Assembly: GCA_951804985.1 (NCBI GenBank)
Contig: OX638135.1
Location: 66,669,931-66,733,930, forward strand
Source of the DNA: Dryomyza anilis
Lineage: Eukaryota; Arthropoda; Insecta; Diptera; Dryomyzidae
Length of the DNA: 64,000 bases
Reading direction: 5' to 3'
The notes below the pieces were generated by a model, which saw only the letters and a program-made list of their open reading frames with translations, made no database searches and was not told where the DNA came from. The translations under genes and the position numbers were made by a program. Within the stretch, counting starts at the first letter, position 1. The number at the start of each line of letters is the position of its first letter. Shown one piece after another: positions 21,637 through 32,388 of the stretch.

Positions 21637-22495
21637 TTTTTTCATTATTTTTTTTTTTATTTTTAATATGTTTTTCAATATATTTTTTATAGTTTATTTA
21701 TTTTTGTTTCATATATGGGTCATTCCATATCACATCAATCAAGTGATTGGCAGCACCATCTCAGAATTTTATGAAATTTGGATGTGTAGTGAAACAAAAT
21801 AAAATGAAGATATTGGAGAATTGACAGCTTCCCAAATGGTGTGGTTTCAGAAATTTGATGATTTAAAATTGGAAAAAACTGTATAAAAATCACAAAGGAG
21901 GTGCTAATCAATTAAACGTAACTTAAGCTGTAGTCAACCAAAATAAAATACAAAGGTCTGATTTTAAAGAGAATAAAATTTCCAAAAAGATGTCATACAA
22001 TATCCATACCATGTTGCTTTAATAGTGGTCAATTTTACACAAAGTATATTTTAAAATAATATATCTCAAAAAGCACACTTTTCAAAATTTTTAAATGAAT
22101 ATATGCTGAAGGTTGACTTTTTATCTATTATTTAAGATTTGAACTGGAGTGGTAAAATCACGGGTTCAGAAGACTTTTTAAAGACTTTTTAAATAATATA
22201 AAAAAAACGTATATTAAAGAATTGAAGATTTTTAAATTTGTTTTATTTTCAGGTGTTAAAATGAGTATTATGTATTGTTGTTCATTTTTGTGTAGCGCCA
22301 TGCATCCAATTTACCATGTCATATATGAGATTAAATTACTAATCTTGGTTAAAAACTTATTGATTAATTACAAAAAAATCCATATTTTTGTAGGTACATT
22401 ATTTTCCAAAATTCAATAATGAAAATTTGATAAGTTTTTAATATAGAGTCCTAATTTATTTTCTTAATTGTCATTTTAAAAATTGTACATTGTGT
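21637..22495 (+). repeat. Macrosatellite module B with start of module C
   Basis: This is the same order as in the 28.9-40-kb array: T-rich lead, GGGTCATTCCATATCA, GATTGGCAGCACCATCTCAG, GTGTGGTTTCAGAAATTTGA, TAATCACGGGTTCAGAAG-like text, then the GGTACATTATTTTCC start of module C. It stops at AAATTGTACAT, where the LINE begins at 22496, whereas complete copies continue with GGCATAACAAT. It is an outlying unit of the array, cut by the LINE. Confidence 0.8.
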
Positions 22496-23931
22496 GCGGA
22501 GGCGACCCAAGAGCTGATGACGAATTTTCCCGTAGATGCAGGTAGTCCAAGCACAGGTTCTGGTCCAAATGGATTATCCTCAGATCCAGCACGTGCTAGT
22601 TCGTCAGATGTTTCATTGCCCGAAATCGTGATCTGCATTGACGTACAATTTTGGATGTGATGACCTGGTTGTTCAAAGCCATAAGTGCAGCCTGACTATC
22701 GCTGCAAACTGATATAGCCCTGTTCTGCCATCTATTATCCGCAATATAGTCCATAGCCATAAGCATAGACTTCGGCTTGAAATACCGAGGCATTGTCGCC
22801 TAAGGCGAAGTGAAGTCTGCGGTCATCCGGTTCCACAAACACTCCAGCACCAGATCCCTGATCGGTTCTGGAGCCGTCTATGAAAATGCGGTGTGACCCT
22901 CTACCTGGCTCACAGTCAGGCGTTAGCCAGTCTTGAATGTCAGGTTGGCAGACCTCAAAATTTCGTCTTGGTAATATTTCTGTTATCATTGCATCCGACA
23001 TATTCCAGGGAACATTAAACCAGAAACCACCTCGTTTTAGTCTCCAGCAGCCTTTCATGGCTTCGCCTCTGATGAAGATGTCAAGTGGTGGTAGGTTTAA
23101 GATTGCATTCAGTGCTGGACCAGGTGTAGTGGGAAAGGCACCCGTAACACCCAGACACACGGTTCTCTGAATCTTGGCAAGACTAGTTGTCACGCATTTT
23201 CGCGACAGCTTGTTCCACCAGACTACCGATGCATATGATATCATCGGTCTTATCATTGCCGTGTAAATCTATAAGGTTTTGCTCGGCGATAGTCCCCATG
23301 TCTTCCCAAAAATTCCTCTGCATTGCCAGAAGGCATTCAATGCTCGCGAAATTTTATTTTCAACATGTTTTGTCCAAAGTAGTTTACTATCTAGAGTTAA
23401 GCCCAGATATTTTACTTCGTTAGACAGAGGAATAGTGACATCCGTAAGTACTGGTAGAGATAATCCTGTCATTATTCTTTTCCTAGTGAAGAGAACAATC
23501 CCTGTTTTGTGAGGGTTGACGGAAAGTCCGTTTGCAGTACACCAGCTGTCAATTCGGTTCAATGAGTTTTGTGTTTTAATACAGACCTCATTGAGGGAAA
23601 AGCCTGTGGCAAGAATGGCAACATCATCTGCATAGGCCTGGGAATAGACACCTGGTCCATCGATATCGTTGACTAGAGAGTCAACCAGCATACACCAGAG
23701 CAGGGGGGAGAGAACGCCTCCTTGAGGACAACCTCTATTCACCCCTGCCATAATATACTGACCGCACTCCGCCTCAGAAGTGATGGTCCTAAACATTAGC
23801 ATTGACCTTAGCCATTTGACCAATGTTTCATCTATTCCATGCCTTCTAGCTGCGTCACACATTCCATCAAAAGTCGCATTATCAAAAGCACCCTCGATGT
23901 CAACAAATATGTCCATCATGTACATCTTCAT
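22496..23931 (-). pseudogene. LINE ORF2: RT palm and RNase H
   Basis: In frame with the preceding piece but after a stop, the text begins VDIEGAFDNATF and continues with GCPQGGVLSPLLW (residues 67-79) and AYADDVAILATG (YADD at 100-103), so the RT catalytic centre is present. About 150-180 residues expected before it, including the PGPDGI block, are deleted. A single in-frame TAG (23269-23271) separates TWGLSPSKTL from IYTAMIRPMISYAS. RNase H follows with IFIDGSRTDQGSGAG, AEVYA and, after a shift, VCSDSQAALMAL and GNETSDELARAGS. The piece before GNE is lost. Confidence 0.85.
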
Positions 23932-25175
23932 CTAAAAAGCATGATCCCCAGTGCTGGGATTACAAAGTGGCCCTATGTGGATTTTATTTCCCGGAAAGTA
24001 AGTCTCAACTAGGACACTGAGTGCCTCTGTCTTAGTCTCAGTATACGAGCCATCAGGTCTCCGCAGTGAGTCCAGTCGAGCAGTTCGGTCTCTTTTAAGA
24101 AACTTGACCAATCTGCTAGTCTCACTGCAGGATTCGATGCTACTGCAGAAGTCTTTATAGGAAACACTTTTCGATTTACGAATTCGTTTCTTATACTCTT
24201 TCTGCTTAGCTCGATAAAGAAACCAGTCAGAGTCTACGTTGCTCCTTAGGGCCCTATTTAGAAGCTTTCTGGAATCCTTGCGCAAGGTTTCAAGACAAGC
24301 GTTCCACCATGGAACGGGAGGTCTAGATAACGTTTTTCGTACCGGACATGTTCGTACAAAACTAGAATTTATGACATCGTTCATAACTTGAACGGACGTC
24401 TCAATACTTTCTTTGGTACGAATTCTGACAGGAATATTGAGGGAATTCTCAAGTTCATGTCTGAAGCGTGCCCAGTTCGTTTTTCTAGGGTTTCTTACCG
24501 TCATAGAGGGCAACACCTCTCGGTCAGTATGAAACTCGATATACCTGTGGTCCGATAAAGAATCTTCTTTAAGAACCTTCCAGTTAAAGATTGACTCTCT
24601 CAGTCTACAGTTAGACAAAGTAAGGTCAATCACTTCCTGTCTTCTGTCTTCTTGTGAATGTTCAGATTGGAGGTCATGATGAAGTCAAGGAGTCTGGTAC
24701 CTCGCGCGTTGCATTTACTGCTGCCCCACACAGTGTGTTGAGCATTAGCGTCACAGCAAAGAATAAGGCCGGTCTCCTTAAAATCATAGTACTCTATGAG
24801 CTCAACAATTGCCTTTGGCGGAGGAGGCAGTAGTAAGTCATAGGGGAAGTAGCCTGAGGCGACAATCAGATGTTTCCATCCACTATCGCTTTCATAGCTC
24901 ACTTTGGCTGCCACCAGGTCTTGCCCACAGAATTGGGTTAACTTGGTGACAGCAAAGTGTTTCGATACTATAAGACAGCTTCTAGGCCTTGCGGCTTGCT
25001 CATCGTATAGTATGGTTTCACCACGTAGTTCACTAAGACCACAGATGCGTTTGTTATACACCCATGGTTCTTGAATAGCTGTGATGTGAGGTAATGTATG
25101 CAACATGGAGAGCCGCTTACCTAGTAAAGCGGTAGCAGCTTTAGAATGTTGCAGATTGATCTGAGTAAATATCAT
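23932..25175 (-). pseudogene. LINE ORF2: endonuclease and linker
   Basis: The frame from 25175 carries the AP-like endonuclease: QINLQHSKA at the N-terminus, Glu36 (IQEPW), and Asp142/Asn144 (CCDANAQHTVWG). A frameshift near 24630 moves the rest (VIDLTLSN, SLSDHRYIEF with the catalytic Asp-His) into the frame 24633-23932. A basic linker (KQKEYKKRIRKSKSVSYKDF) follows. The frame ends with a stop at 23932, just before the RT palm. Confidence 0.85.
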
Positions 25176-25212
25176 GACAGGATAATTAACTCGTTTCTCA
25201 TCATATGCCTAT

Positions 25213-26581
25213 TCATTTGGAATTGATTAGGAATTTGATCCGTCCAAAGAATAAGTTTAGATGGTTGACGTACTTAGATAGCATGACATCTAACGACTTC
25301 TGGTCTAAGCCAACAACCAGGGTTGAGCCCTCCTTGTCCTCCGGACCTCGCTCTGGTTTATGGCTATAGATTTTCCATCCGTTCGTTTCGATGCCCTGGT
25401 TCTGAGCACGTAGGCAGGAAAACACTTCCGCTGTTTTCCTGATAGGACCAGGTATCCAGCATATTGCTCGCCTGCGTTTGGGTTCGTCTCCGCTGAAAAC
25501 AGCGAAGCGCGATTTGCCCAAGGGGGGGATTTTAGCAACGGCTGTGGCAATCCAATCGAAATTGGCTTGAGACGAGCATAGCACCTTCATGATGCCATCC
25601 CTCGTCTCATAGCCTTTTGCGTTTGCACTGACACCGCCGCCAAAGATGATCGGTGCAGTGTTTTACTTCTGCATCATTCATCTTTTGCTCCTTCCCCAAT
25701 TTGCCAATAATCGCAACCGGAAGAGCTTTGCGAGCAGCATCACGATATGATACTGCTAGCCTACCTCTGCCAGTGGATGTTGAAGGCAGTTCATCCGCAG
25801 CCGATCCGGAACATGAAGCACCAGTGCCCTTGCTTGTGGAAGCAATATCACGGGAAACTGTCGAGTTCTGGGAGTTACGGGGTTTCGCAGTAGCAGTGAA
25901 GGTTTTAAACTTCTTGCCATTGCGCTTCTCAGGTGCATTGGCAGCCACAACAGCAGCAGCGGATGGTCCGGCTTCAGTCGGAGTAACCTCCACCGATCTA
26001 TCGCGTTTTGCTGTGGTAGCTGGGGAAGAGAAAGCTCCAGCGTCGCATTTAGCCTTTTCAGCCTCTTTGCGATCTTTCGCTTTATTCTTCCTTCTCCTAC
26101 TCACCTGGGCATCGGAAAACCTGACCTCTGTATTCAGAGATCCGGGTCCGGTCTCCAATGGAAGTTTAGCTTCCAGTTGGGCGTCGGTCTCCCTAGAATT
26201 AGATGCTGGTAAGACACCACTTTCCTTCGATCGACCCATGTTTCCAAATACGTGACAGAAAGGAGCCCTGAGAGGAAACAACACTGTCGAGCAGCCATAC
26301 AGTGGAGGATTAGTCGTAGGCATAGCCGAATCGACACTTTCCTCTACTTGTATGGGAACCGCTGCGTTGTCGTTATCCTCCTCTAGATTCCTAGCTGTCT
26401 CATTAATTTGGGAGATGGAGGGGCACGACAAACCCCCTGCTACAGGAGCAGAGAGGTTCATCGTACCAGGGTTGGCTGCGTGGATTGAGGCCTCCAGAAT
26501 CCTTGCCTCAGCCGCCGAAGCGGGTGGATTGCCACTTTTGTGGGTACCACCTGGAGTAGTTAAATCTTTATGTTGACCCAT
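25213..26581 (-). pseudogene. LINE ORF1 (nucleic-acid-binding protein), frameshifted
   Basis: It starts at ATG 26581 (MGQHKDLTTPGGTHKSG). A Ser/Ala/Pro-rich low-complexity region with a basic cluster (SRRRKNKAKDRKEAEKAK, about residues 159-176) is followed by SVSYRDAARKA-like text. Near 25605 the frame shifts and continues at 25590-25213 with KVLCSSQANFDWIATAV, GWKIYSHKPERG and STLVVGLDQKSLDVM. That tail resembles the DUF4780-type domain common in fly LINE ORF1 proteins (recalled from memory, not searched). It would bind the element RNA. Confidence 0.75.
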
Positions 26582-26802
26582 CGCGGTGGTATAGGGGTTT
26601 CTTTAGAGTCTGCCACCCCACCAATAAAAAAGACTATGGTAGTATTTAGTTCATTACTCATCACAAGCCTGTCTGACAAGGGTGACCCTACCAGAAACTT
26701 AAAAAAAAAAAAGTTTCCGTCAGCTTAGCCTTATTGAGTCATTGTAACTTAAGCCCCCACACCACGTCAAGGTAACCACCACGTGGGTTACTTCCAAATT
26801 TC

Positions 26803-26880
26803 ATTCAATTCTGAGATGGTGCTGCCATAATTTGAATTTTTTCGGTTGATTTGATGTGGAATGACTCATATATATTACTT
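26803..26880 (-). repeat. Inverted fragment of module B
   Basis: CTGAGATGGTGCTGCCA, TTGATTTGATGTGGAATGAC and TCATATATATT are the reverse complement of the start of module B. It lies just beyond the LINE, so the LINE sits between a forward and an inverted module B. Confidence 0.75.
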
Positions 26881-27085
26881 TATTTAAAATTTATTTATTT
26901 TTATTAATTGAAAAAACATGATTTTTACTTTGTCCGGGCGGTGACTTGAACTCTCTTCCTTCATATTTCAAAACCAGTCCACTTCCATTTGACCACTGTT
27001 TATTAACAGTGTGCAATTCATTTTGATGTACAATAATCCAACGTATATTATTGGTGAATGAATTATTAAATTGCAACATACATAT
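26881..27085 (-). mobile_element. tRNA-like element, copy 1 (empty site of MITE)
   Basis: On the minus strand it has an A-box-like AGTGGTCAAATGGAAGTG and a B-box-like AGTTCAAGTCACCGCCCGG, then a TAAAAATCATGTTTT tail. The same element at 40446-40920 holds a MITE between CACACT and CTGTTAAT; here that site is uninterrupted. The boxes suggest a tRNA-derived SINE-like sequence, although a standard acceptor stem cannot be drawn. Confidence 0.6.
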
Positions 27086-27180
27086 TAAAATGATTAAATG
27101 TCATAATGATGAATAATATGATAATAATATATTATTAATAATAATAAATATTAAAAAAAAATTAAATAAATAAAAATGTA

Positions 27181-27245
27181 TTGCACCAGGCAGGATTCGA
27201 ACCCGCATCCTCGTGCATAGAAGGCAGGCATGCTAAGCAAATGAA
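27181..27245 (-). other. tRNA-like T-arm fragment
   Basis: On the minus strand GATGCGGGTTCGAATCCTGC gives a good T stem and loop (GCGGG/CCTGC), followed by CTGGTGCA. The A-box half is weak. It may be a decayed tRNA gene or the head of another SINE. Not called as a functional tRNA. Confidence 0.45.
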
Positions 27246-27349
27246 CAAAAGAGTTCTTACAAAAATTTTTCGATTCTCGCAAATACATTTCAATGTTCAT
27301 ATAATTGTTCTTTACATTTGTCCCAAAAGTATTCTGAGCAATTTTGTAA

Positions 27350-27530
27350 TCGACCAACTATATCGCCCCTTAGAGACTTATGTTCGTAGTATTTACACAT
27401 TTGTGGTTGAGTTTATTTTGTTAATTCAGGAAGTACATATATAACAATATTAAACTTTTAAAGCAATCATATATTTTTAATTTTTTTTTTTAAAATCTTT
27501 TTTGAATTTATTATTTTTGTTTTTAGCGTC
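27350..27530 (+). repeat. Fragment of the CGGTCTCAGTAACG repeat family
   Basis: Only the later part is present (CCAACTATATCGCCCC, TTCGTAGTATTTACACATTT, TTTGTTAATTCAGGAAGTAC). It leads straight into the 60-bp repeats, exactly as at 20.8-20.93 kb. Confidence 0.7.
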
Positions 27531-28250
27531 ATTGGACTTTTTTTGTGTAAATTGATTCCATTGTGATTTGACCAGAACGTAACTGCGTCATTGGACAAAT
27601 TGGTTCCTTTTGGATTTGGTAAGAACTTAAATGCGTCATTGAACATTTTTTGGACAAATTAGTTCCTTTGGGATTTGGCCAGAGCCTAACTGCGTCATTA
27701 GACATTTTATTGGACAAAATGCTTTCTTTAGGATTTGGTCAGTATTCATTGGACATGTTTTTGGAAAAATGGGCGGAAAGTGAAAAAAAAGGAGCGACAA
27801 AAATTTTATTTCAGAAATCGGTAGCAGCCACCCTGTAAAATCAAATGGTACCATGGTCGGTGGTCCATCAATTTTATTTTACTTCAGAAACCGATAGAGA
27901 TCATCATTGGAAGTCTAATGCTACCATTGTGAGTGAGTTATCTCATCAGTTGAGCGTTGGTCTATCGCTCATTTGAGTCCGCTCATCAGTTGCGTCCGCT
28001 CAACATTTGAGCGATTGATCATTGCTCAAACTCATTTGAGCTAGCTCATCTGAGCGTACTTCAACGATGAGTTGAGCGATAAGCTGGAGTCTGCTCATTT
28101 TCAACCTTGGTTTGAACGTTTTTCCCGTTTCTCCGTCTAAACGGTTGATTATTTGTTACCACAGATACGGTAGGGTCTGGAAAGATATGCTATATTTTAA
28201 TTTGCGATTCTACCCCTAGGGGGCTTATCTCACAAATGTTTATACCTCAG

Positions 28251-28440
28251 CAGGGCTCAGGTGGAACCGGAACTGGAACCGGACCGGAACTGTTTCATTT
28301 TTATAGAATCGGAACTGGAATCGTTTTTTAAATTTTGTATGGAACCGGAACTGGAACTGGAATCGTTATTTTATTTTTTATAGAACCGGAACTGGCACAG
28401 AAAACCAGAACCGGAACTGGAACTGGAACCATTACTAAAT
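28251..28440 (+). repeat. hAT-like end CAGGGCTCAGG with GGAACY repeats
   Basis: CAGGGCTCAGGTGGAACCGG starts a run of AACCGGAACTGG-type hexamer repeats. The TGAGC element at 1.8 kb runs TACCTCAGTAACC without this sequence, so CAGGG marks a junction. CAGGGCTC-type termini with AACCGG subterminal repeats are common in hAT transposons. The partner end was not found. The same junction occurs at 36301 and 40008; unit 2 (32.78 kb) keeps only the inner part. Confidence 0.6.
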
Positions 28441-29689
28441 TAATTAGATCAGGAATTAAAAAAATTATAATTAAATCAATTTGAACAATGAATTTGGAAA
28501 CAAAAACAAATATTAATTAAGTTACACATGTGGACAAGAGAAAATTTGTCCAATAATTTTTTACATAAATTTTCAACAGCGGCGGTAGACTGCGGGTATA
28601 CTATCACAAATTTAATTAAATATTTTTAGTTAATTATAACTGGATGTAGCTGTTGTTAATCGCACAACATCATGCAGCACGTATTGCACGGCGTCAGCGA
28701 TTTGCAGCTCGATTGCAGCTCTTTTTTCTATGCATTTTTGCACGCATAGAAAAAAAACGTTCCTCACAAACGAAAAATTAGACAAAAGAACTTCGTTTGT
28801 GGAGTTCTTTTGACCAAACCTGTTTTTTCGTTTGGACAAAACGAGTTTTTCGTTTGCTTTTTTAAGTTAAAAAATTAAAAAAAAATGGATTTTTAGTTTA
28901 TTATTATTATTTTTTTATTTTTTTCATTAATTTTTTTTTTATTTTTAATATGTTTTTTAATATATTTTTTATAGTTTATTTATTTTTGTTTCATATATGG
29001 GTCATTCCATATCAAATCAATCAAGTGATTGGCAGCACCATCTCAGAATTTGATGAAATTTTGATGTGTAGTGAAACAAAATAAAATGAAGATATTGGAG
29101 AATTTTCAGCTTCCCAAATGGTGTGGTTTCAGAAATTTGATGATTTAAAATTGGAAAAAACTGTATAAAAATCACAAAGGTGGTGCTAATCAATTAAACG
29201 TAACTTAAGTTGTAGTCAACCAAAATAAAATACAAAGGTCTGATTTTAAAGATAATAAAATTTCCAAAAAGATGTCATACAATATCCATACCATGTTGCT
29301 TTAATAGTGGTCAATTTTAAACAAAGAACATTTTAAAATAATATATCTCAAAAAGCACACTTTTCAAAATTTTTAAATGAATATATGCTGAAGGTTGACT
29401 TTTTATCTATTATTTAAGATTTGAACTAGAGTGGTATAATCACGGGTTCAGAAGACTTTTTAAAGACTTTTTAAATAATAAAAAAAAACGTATATTAAAG
29501 AATTGAAGATTTTTAAATTTATTTTATTTTCAGGTGTTAAAATGAGTATTATGTATTGTTGTTCATTTTTGTGTAGCGCCATGCATCCAATTTACCATGT
29601 CATATATGAAATTAAATTACTAATCTGGGTTAAAAACTTATTGATTTATTACAAAAAAATCCATATTTTTGTAGGTACATTATTTCATT

Positions 29690-30442
29690 AATTTTTTCAT
29701 TAATTTTTTTTTTATTTTTAATATGTTTTTTAATATATTTTTTATAGTTTATTTATTTTTGTTTCATATATGGGTCATTCCATATCAAATCAATCAAGTG
29801 ATTGGCAGCACCATCTCAGAATTTGATGAAATTTTGATGTGTAGTGAAACAAAATAAAATGAAGATATTGGAGAATTTTCAGCTTCCCAAATGGTGTGGT
29901 TTCAGAAATTTGATGATTTAAAATTGGAAAAAACTGTATAAAAATCACAAAGGTGGTGCTAATCAATTAAACGTAACTTAAGTTGTAGTCAACCAAAATA
30001 AAATACAAAGGTCTGATTTTAAAGATAATAAAATTTCCAAAAAGATGTCATACAATATCCATACCATGTTGCTTTAATAGTGGTCAATTTTAAACAAAGT
30101 ACATTTTAAAATAATATATCTCAAAAAGCACACTTTTCAAAATTTTTAAATGAATATATGCTGAAGGTTGACTTTTAATCTATTATTTAAGATTTGAACT
30201 AGAGTGGTAAAATCACGGGTTCAGAAGACTTTTTAAAGACTTTTTAAATAATAAAAAAAAACGTATATTAAAGAATTGAAGATTTTTAAATTTATTTTAT
30301 TTTCAGGTGTTAAAATGAGTATTATGTATTGTTGTTCATTTTTGTGTAGCGCCATGCATCCAATTTACCATGTCATATATGAGATTAAATTACTAATCTT
30401 GGTTAAAAACTTATTGATTTATTACAAAAAAATCCATATTTT
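29690..30442 (+). repeat. Tandem duplicate of module B
   Basis: This block repeats 28920-29690 almost word for word with a 773-bp offset. It has shared text such as GGGTCATTCCATATCA, AGGTGTTAAAATGAGTATTA and GATTTATTACAAAAAAATCC. Units 2 and 3 carry module B once. Confidence 0.85.
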
Positions 30443-31220
30443 TATACCCTACACCTATGAGGTACAGGGTATATTAAGTTTGTGCATATATTGTAACGCC
30501 CCTTAGGAGGCGTGTCCGGTATGGAAAAGTATATATATTCTTGATCAGCATCACTACCCGAGTCCGTTTAGCCATGTCCGTCTGTCTGTCTGTCCGTCTT
30601 GCTGTCTTGCTGTCTTGCTGTCCGAATACAGAATAACTTGAGAAATACTGATCAGAATGCGATGAAATTTCGTCTCAATATATTTTATCCAAAAGTAGGA
30701 ACTGAGTTTGAAAATGAGCCAAATCGGTCAACGGACACGCCCACCTCCCATACAAGTCACTTTTATATAACTCTTTCGGATCTAATAACTCGAAAAGTAT
30801 TCAAGGTATAGTTATAAAATTTAAAACGTATTGTTAGAATTCACCTAAAAATATGTGGTCCAAAAATGGGCGTGATCCGCCCACTTTTTTTTTCATTATT
30901 TTTCCGGGTTTTCATAGTGGAAATTTGATCCGTAAATTATTAAAATCAAATCTATGAAATATTAGCCTTTCAAAGTTTTAAATATAGGCGTGGTCCGCCC
31001 AATTACATTTTTTAAATTTATTTTTTTTAGTTTTTTATACTTTATATAATTTTTTTAATTTATGGGGATATAAGACGTAAATTTCTGATATATGAATAAT
31101 ATTCTAAGGGTTAATATCCCCACCAAAGGTGTAGGGTATTCCATAGTCGGGCCCGACCGACTATAAAAATCCGCCCCATGTGACCGAACTTACCCATGTG
31201 ACCTAACTTTCCCAACTCGT
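30443..31220 (+). mobile_element. DINE-1-like element, subfamily B, full length
   Basis: It starts TATACCCTACACCTATGAGG and has GCCCCTTAGGAGGCGTGTCC, TTCTTGATCAGCATCACTAC and a GTCT/CTTGCTGT microsatellite (about 30576-30625). Two GGGCGTG-type GC-rich blocks follow, then a hairpin (TAGTCGG-GCCCGA-CCGACTA near 31143-31162) and the end CAACTCGT. Sibling copies of the target read CCATATTTTTGTAGGTAC, so the 778 bp lie exactly between two Ts with no target duplication. Confidence 0.92.
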
Positions 31221-32388
31221 TGTAGGTACATTATTTTCCAAAATTCAATAAAGAAAATTTAATAAGTTTTTAATATAGAGTCCTAATTTATTTTCTTAAT
31301 TGTCATTTTAAAAATTGTACATGGCATAACAATAATTTTTACTTTTTTTTTCGTCAAGTAATATTGTTTATATTCATAAAATTTTAAATTTATTGGAAAT
31401 GTATCATATAATGGCGTAATCAGAATCAAAAATTTTGACATTTATTATAAAAAAATATCAACAAGTTTTTTTACCAAAAGTCTTGCTTTGCACAAACTGG
31501 AATTGGAATCTTTTTAACATATTTTTTTTTTAGTAAGTAAAACTTTTTGTTTTAGAGACATTCCACACCATATCTACCAGAGTACAAGACTCACCTTCTC
31601 AAGAGATACTGTGGTCCAAAGTTTAAAAAAATTATTCAATAATAATTTTTTGTGCTTGTAGAAAATAACTCTTCGCCGAAGTATGCTACAAATTAACGAT
31701 AATAAAACAAACTTCGTCAAAACTCCTAAATCCGAACATCTAATCAATCGTCATTGTCCTTGCAATTTAAATTAATTGTTCAAAAACAGGAAACCTTTTA
31801 AAATATATTCAAATATCAAATTTATATACGGTATTTTAAAAAACAAACCTTTTCAATATGTTTAAGTATTGTTTTTACCGAAAATATAAAAAATTTGGTA
31901 ACCAGTCGGCCATTTTCGTGGAGTAAAAATATATGTCAGGATATTTAAGCATTTTCCACATAGATATCGCAATGTTTTTCAAATAAATCTCGATATATTT
32001 GAACTATTTGAAGCAATATTAATCTAGAATCGTTTTTATTATCGTTTCGAAAAAAAAAATGGGATATGTCGCTTTGAACTATTTTTGCAGTGTTAGTACG
32101 ATTTGGCCTACGATATTGGTACAAGATCTGATTCGATAACGTATGATTTTGCCGACATAAAAAGTTGCTTCAATTTTGGATGATCGTCAGGTGTCTGTTT
32201 TATAAAATTTTCTCTAGTGTTTGAAATATACTCCATTACCTCAGACAAAATTTTTGACAGGATCAAAGAAGTTCTTACATTTTGACGATATATTTCAAAC
32301 AGACAAAAATTGAACCATTTTTTGGAAAAAAAACTCATGCGGCGCTTTGACGAAGATCAATGGAAAATTTGATCATCTTAACTTTATA

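Larger units (their letters stand above)
22496..26795 (-). mobile_element. I/LOA-type non-LTR retrotransposon remnant
   Basis: A minus-strand LINE with ORF1 (26581 to about 25213) and ORF2 (about 25175 to 22496) coding endonuclease, RT and RNase H. The presence of RNase H after the RT points to the I superfamily; the endonuclease wording (CDANAQHTVWG) and the RT favour an LOA/R1-like clade. GC content is clearly higher than in the surroundings. The 3' end joins a truncated module C. The 5' end is placed only roughly, near 26795, before an inverted module B fragment. It lacks an RT segment and part of RNase H and is inactive. Confidence 0.85.
27531..32388 (+). repeat. Macrosatellite unit 1 (modules A-B-B-C)
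   Basis: Module A (27531-28870) holds 60-bp repeats, TGAGC boxes, the CCGTTT stem, a CAGGGCTCAGG end (28251) and GGAACY repeats. Module B (about 28900-29690) is tandemly duplicated with a 773-bp offset (29690-30442). Module C (31221-32388) contains GACATTCCACACCATATC and CAGGTGTCTGTTTTATAAAA. A DINE-1-like copy sits between B and C. Unit 1 lacks the 422-bp MITE seen in units 2 and 3. The 65-76-codon frames repeated in each module B are not under visible coding constraint. Confidence 0.88.

Noticed and set aside
22222..22419. Small frame starting MKIFKF, repeated at 29503 and 30276
   Set aside because: It lies inside module B. In units 2 and 3 the same place carries a stop, and changes are not biased to silent sites as far as I can see.
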